Of a DNA stretch of 5,167 nucleotides, positions 5,018 to 5,167 are shown piece by piece (positions within the stretch are counted from its first letter, which is position 1; every line of letters starts with the position of its first letter). This DNA is from Methylococcaceae bacterium. GTDB taxonomy: Bacteria; Pseudomonadota; Gammaproteobacteria; Methylococcales; Methylococcaceae. The stretch covers positions 1-5,167 of the forward strand of contig SXQV01000226.1 in NCBI GenBank assembly GCA_005792805.1, read 5' to 3'. Made by a program: the position numbers and the translations under genes. The notes below the pieces were generated by a model. That model worked only from the letters and a program-made list of their open reading frames with translations. It made no database searches and was not told the origin of the DNA.

Positions 5018-5167
5018 ATGCCGGCTGCTTACCCCATCATCGAACACGAATACGATGTCATTGTCGTTGGTGCGGGAGGCGCCGGACTCAGAGCCTCGCT
5101 CGGTCTGGCCGAGCAAGGGCTGAAAACCGCCTGCATCAACAAGGTTTTCCCGACCCGCAGCCATACC
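5018..5167 (+). CDS. sdhA: Succinate dehydrogenase flavoprotein subunit (5' part)
   Basis: Only the first 50 residues are inside the window. The subunit oxidises succinate to fumarate at a covalently bound FAD on the cytoplasmic side. YDVIVVGAGGAGLRAS (12-27) is the beta-alpha-beta dinucleotide fold with GxGxxG binding the FAD ADP part. NKVFPTRSHT (41-50) ends with H49, the position of the 8-alpha-histidyl FAD link (E. coli His45). The ATG is one base after the sdhD stop (TGATATG) with no clear Shine-Dalgarno, so reinitiation after sdhD is likely. The order C-D-A predicts sdhB beyond the right edge. Confidence 0.96.
   Translation, partial: MPAAYPIIEHEYDVIVVGAGGAGLRASLGLAEQGLKTACINKVFPTRSHT

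Overview
The window looks like a moderately GC-rich proteobacterial chromosome. It carries the start of a succinate dehydrogenase operon of the SPHLQVYR-type SdhC kind, preceded by a tiny SDHAF4 (DUF1674) gene. It also carries a SoluteLT-type murein transglycosylase and a TVP38/TMEM64 membrane protein. A gammaproteobacterium or a relative is my guess; nothing here fixes the genus.

Left part (1-1133): a strong intrinsic terminator on + (131-163) closes a gene that lies mostly or wholly off the left edge. Facing it on - is a two-gene toxin-antitoxin module of the HicBA kind. The HicB-like antitoxin gene is first (779 to 468), and the HicA mRNA-interferase gene (471 to 229) is joined to it by a GTGA overlap. 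Upstream of the pair lie an imperfect palindrome (864-885) and a - strand terminator (930-953). This terminator ends the transcript arriving from the transglycosylase side. Just before it sits an open coding remnant (957-1133), the tail of an otherwise missing protein.

Middle (1174-3728): a - strand gene encodes a lytic transglycosylase domain behind three membrane helices. Divergent from it, across 131 bases, is a + strand gene for an exported six-cysteine protein of unknown function, with a hairpin over its apparent ribosome binding site. A TVP38/TMEM64 (VTT domain) protein gene converges on it from the - strand.

Right part (3729-5167): a non-coding stretch ends in a good promoter (3960-3989). 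It is followed by sdhAF4-like, sdhC, sdhD and the first 50 codons of sdhA, all on + and tightly packed. SdhC and SdhD are the heme-binding membrane anchors and SdhA is the flavoprotein. The SDHAF4-like product is expected to help the flavinated SdhA assemble. The 50 visible residues of SdhA already include the FAD-binding glycine motif and the histidine expected to bind FAD covalently.

I do not see a large novel system. The most rewarding points are the short SDHAF4 gene in the sdh operon, the HicB-like antitoxin without a visible DNA-binding domain, the unusual membrane-anchored transglycosylase and the unassigned cysteine-rich exported protein.
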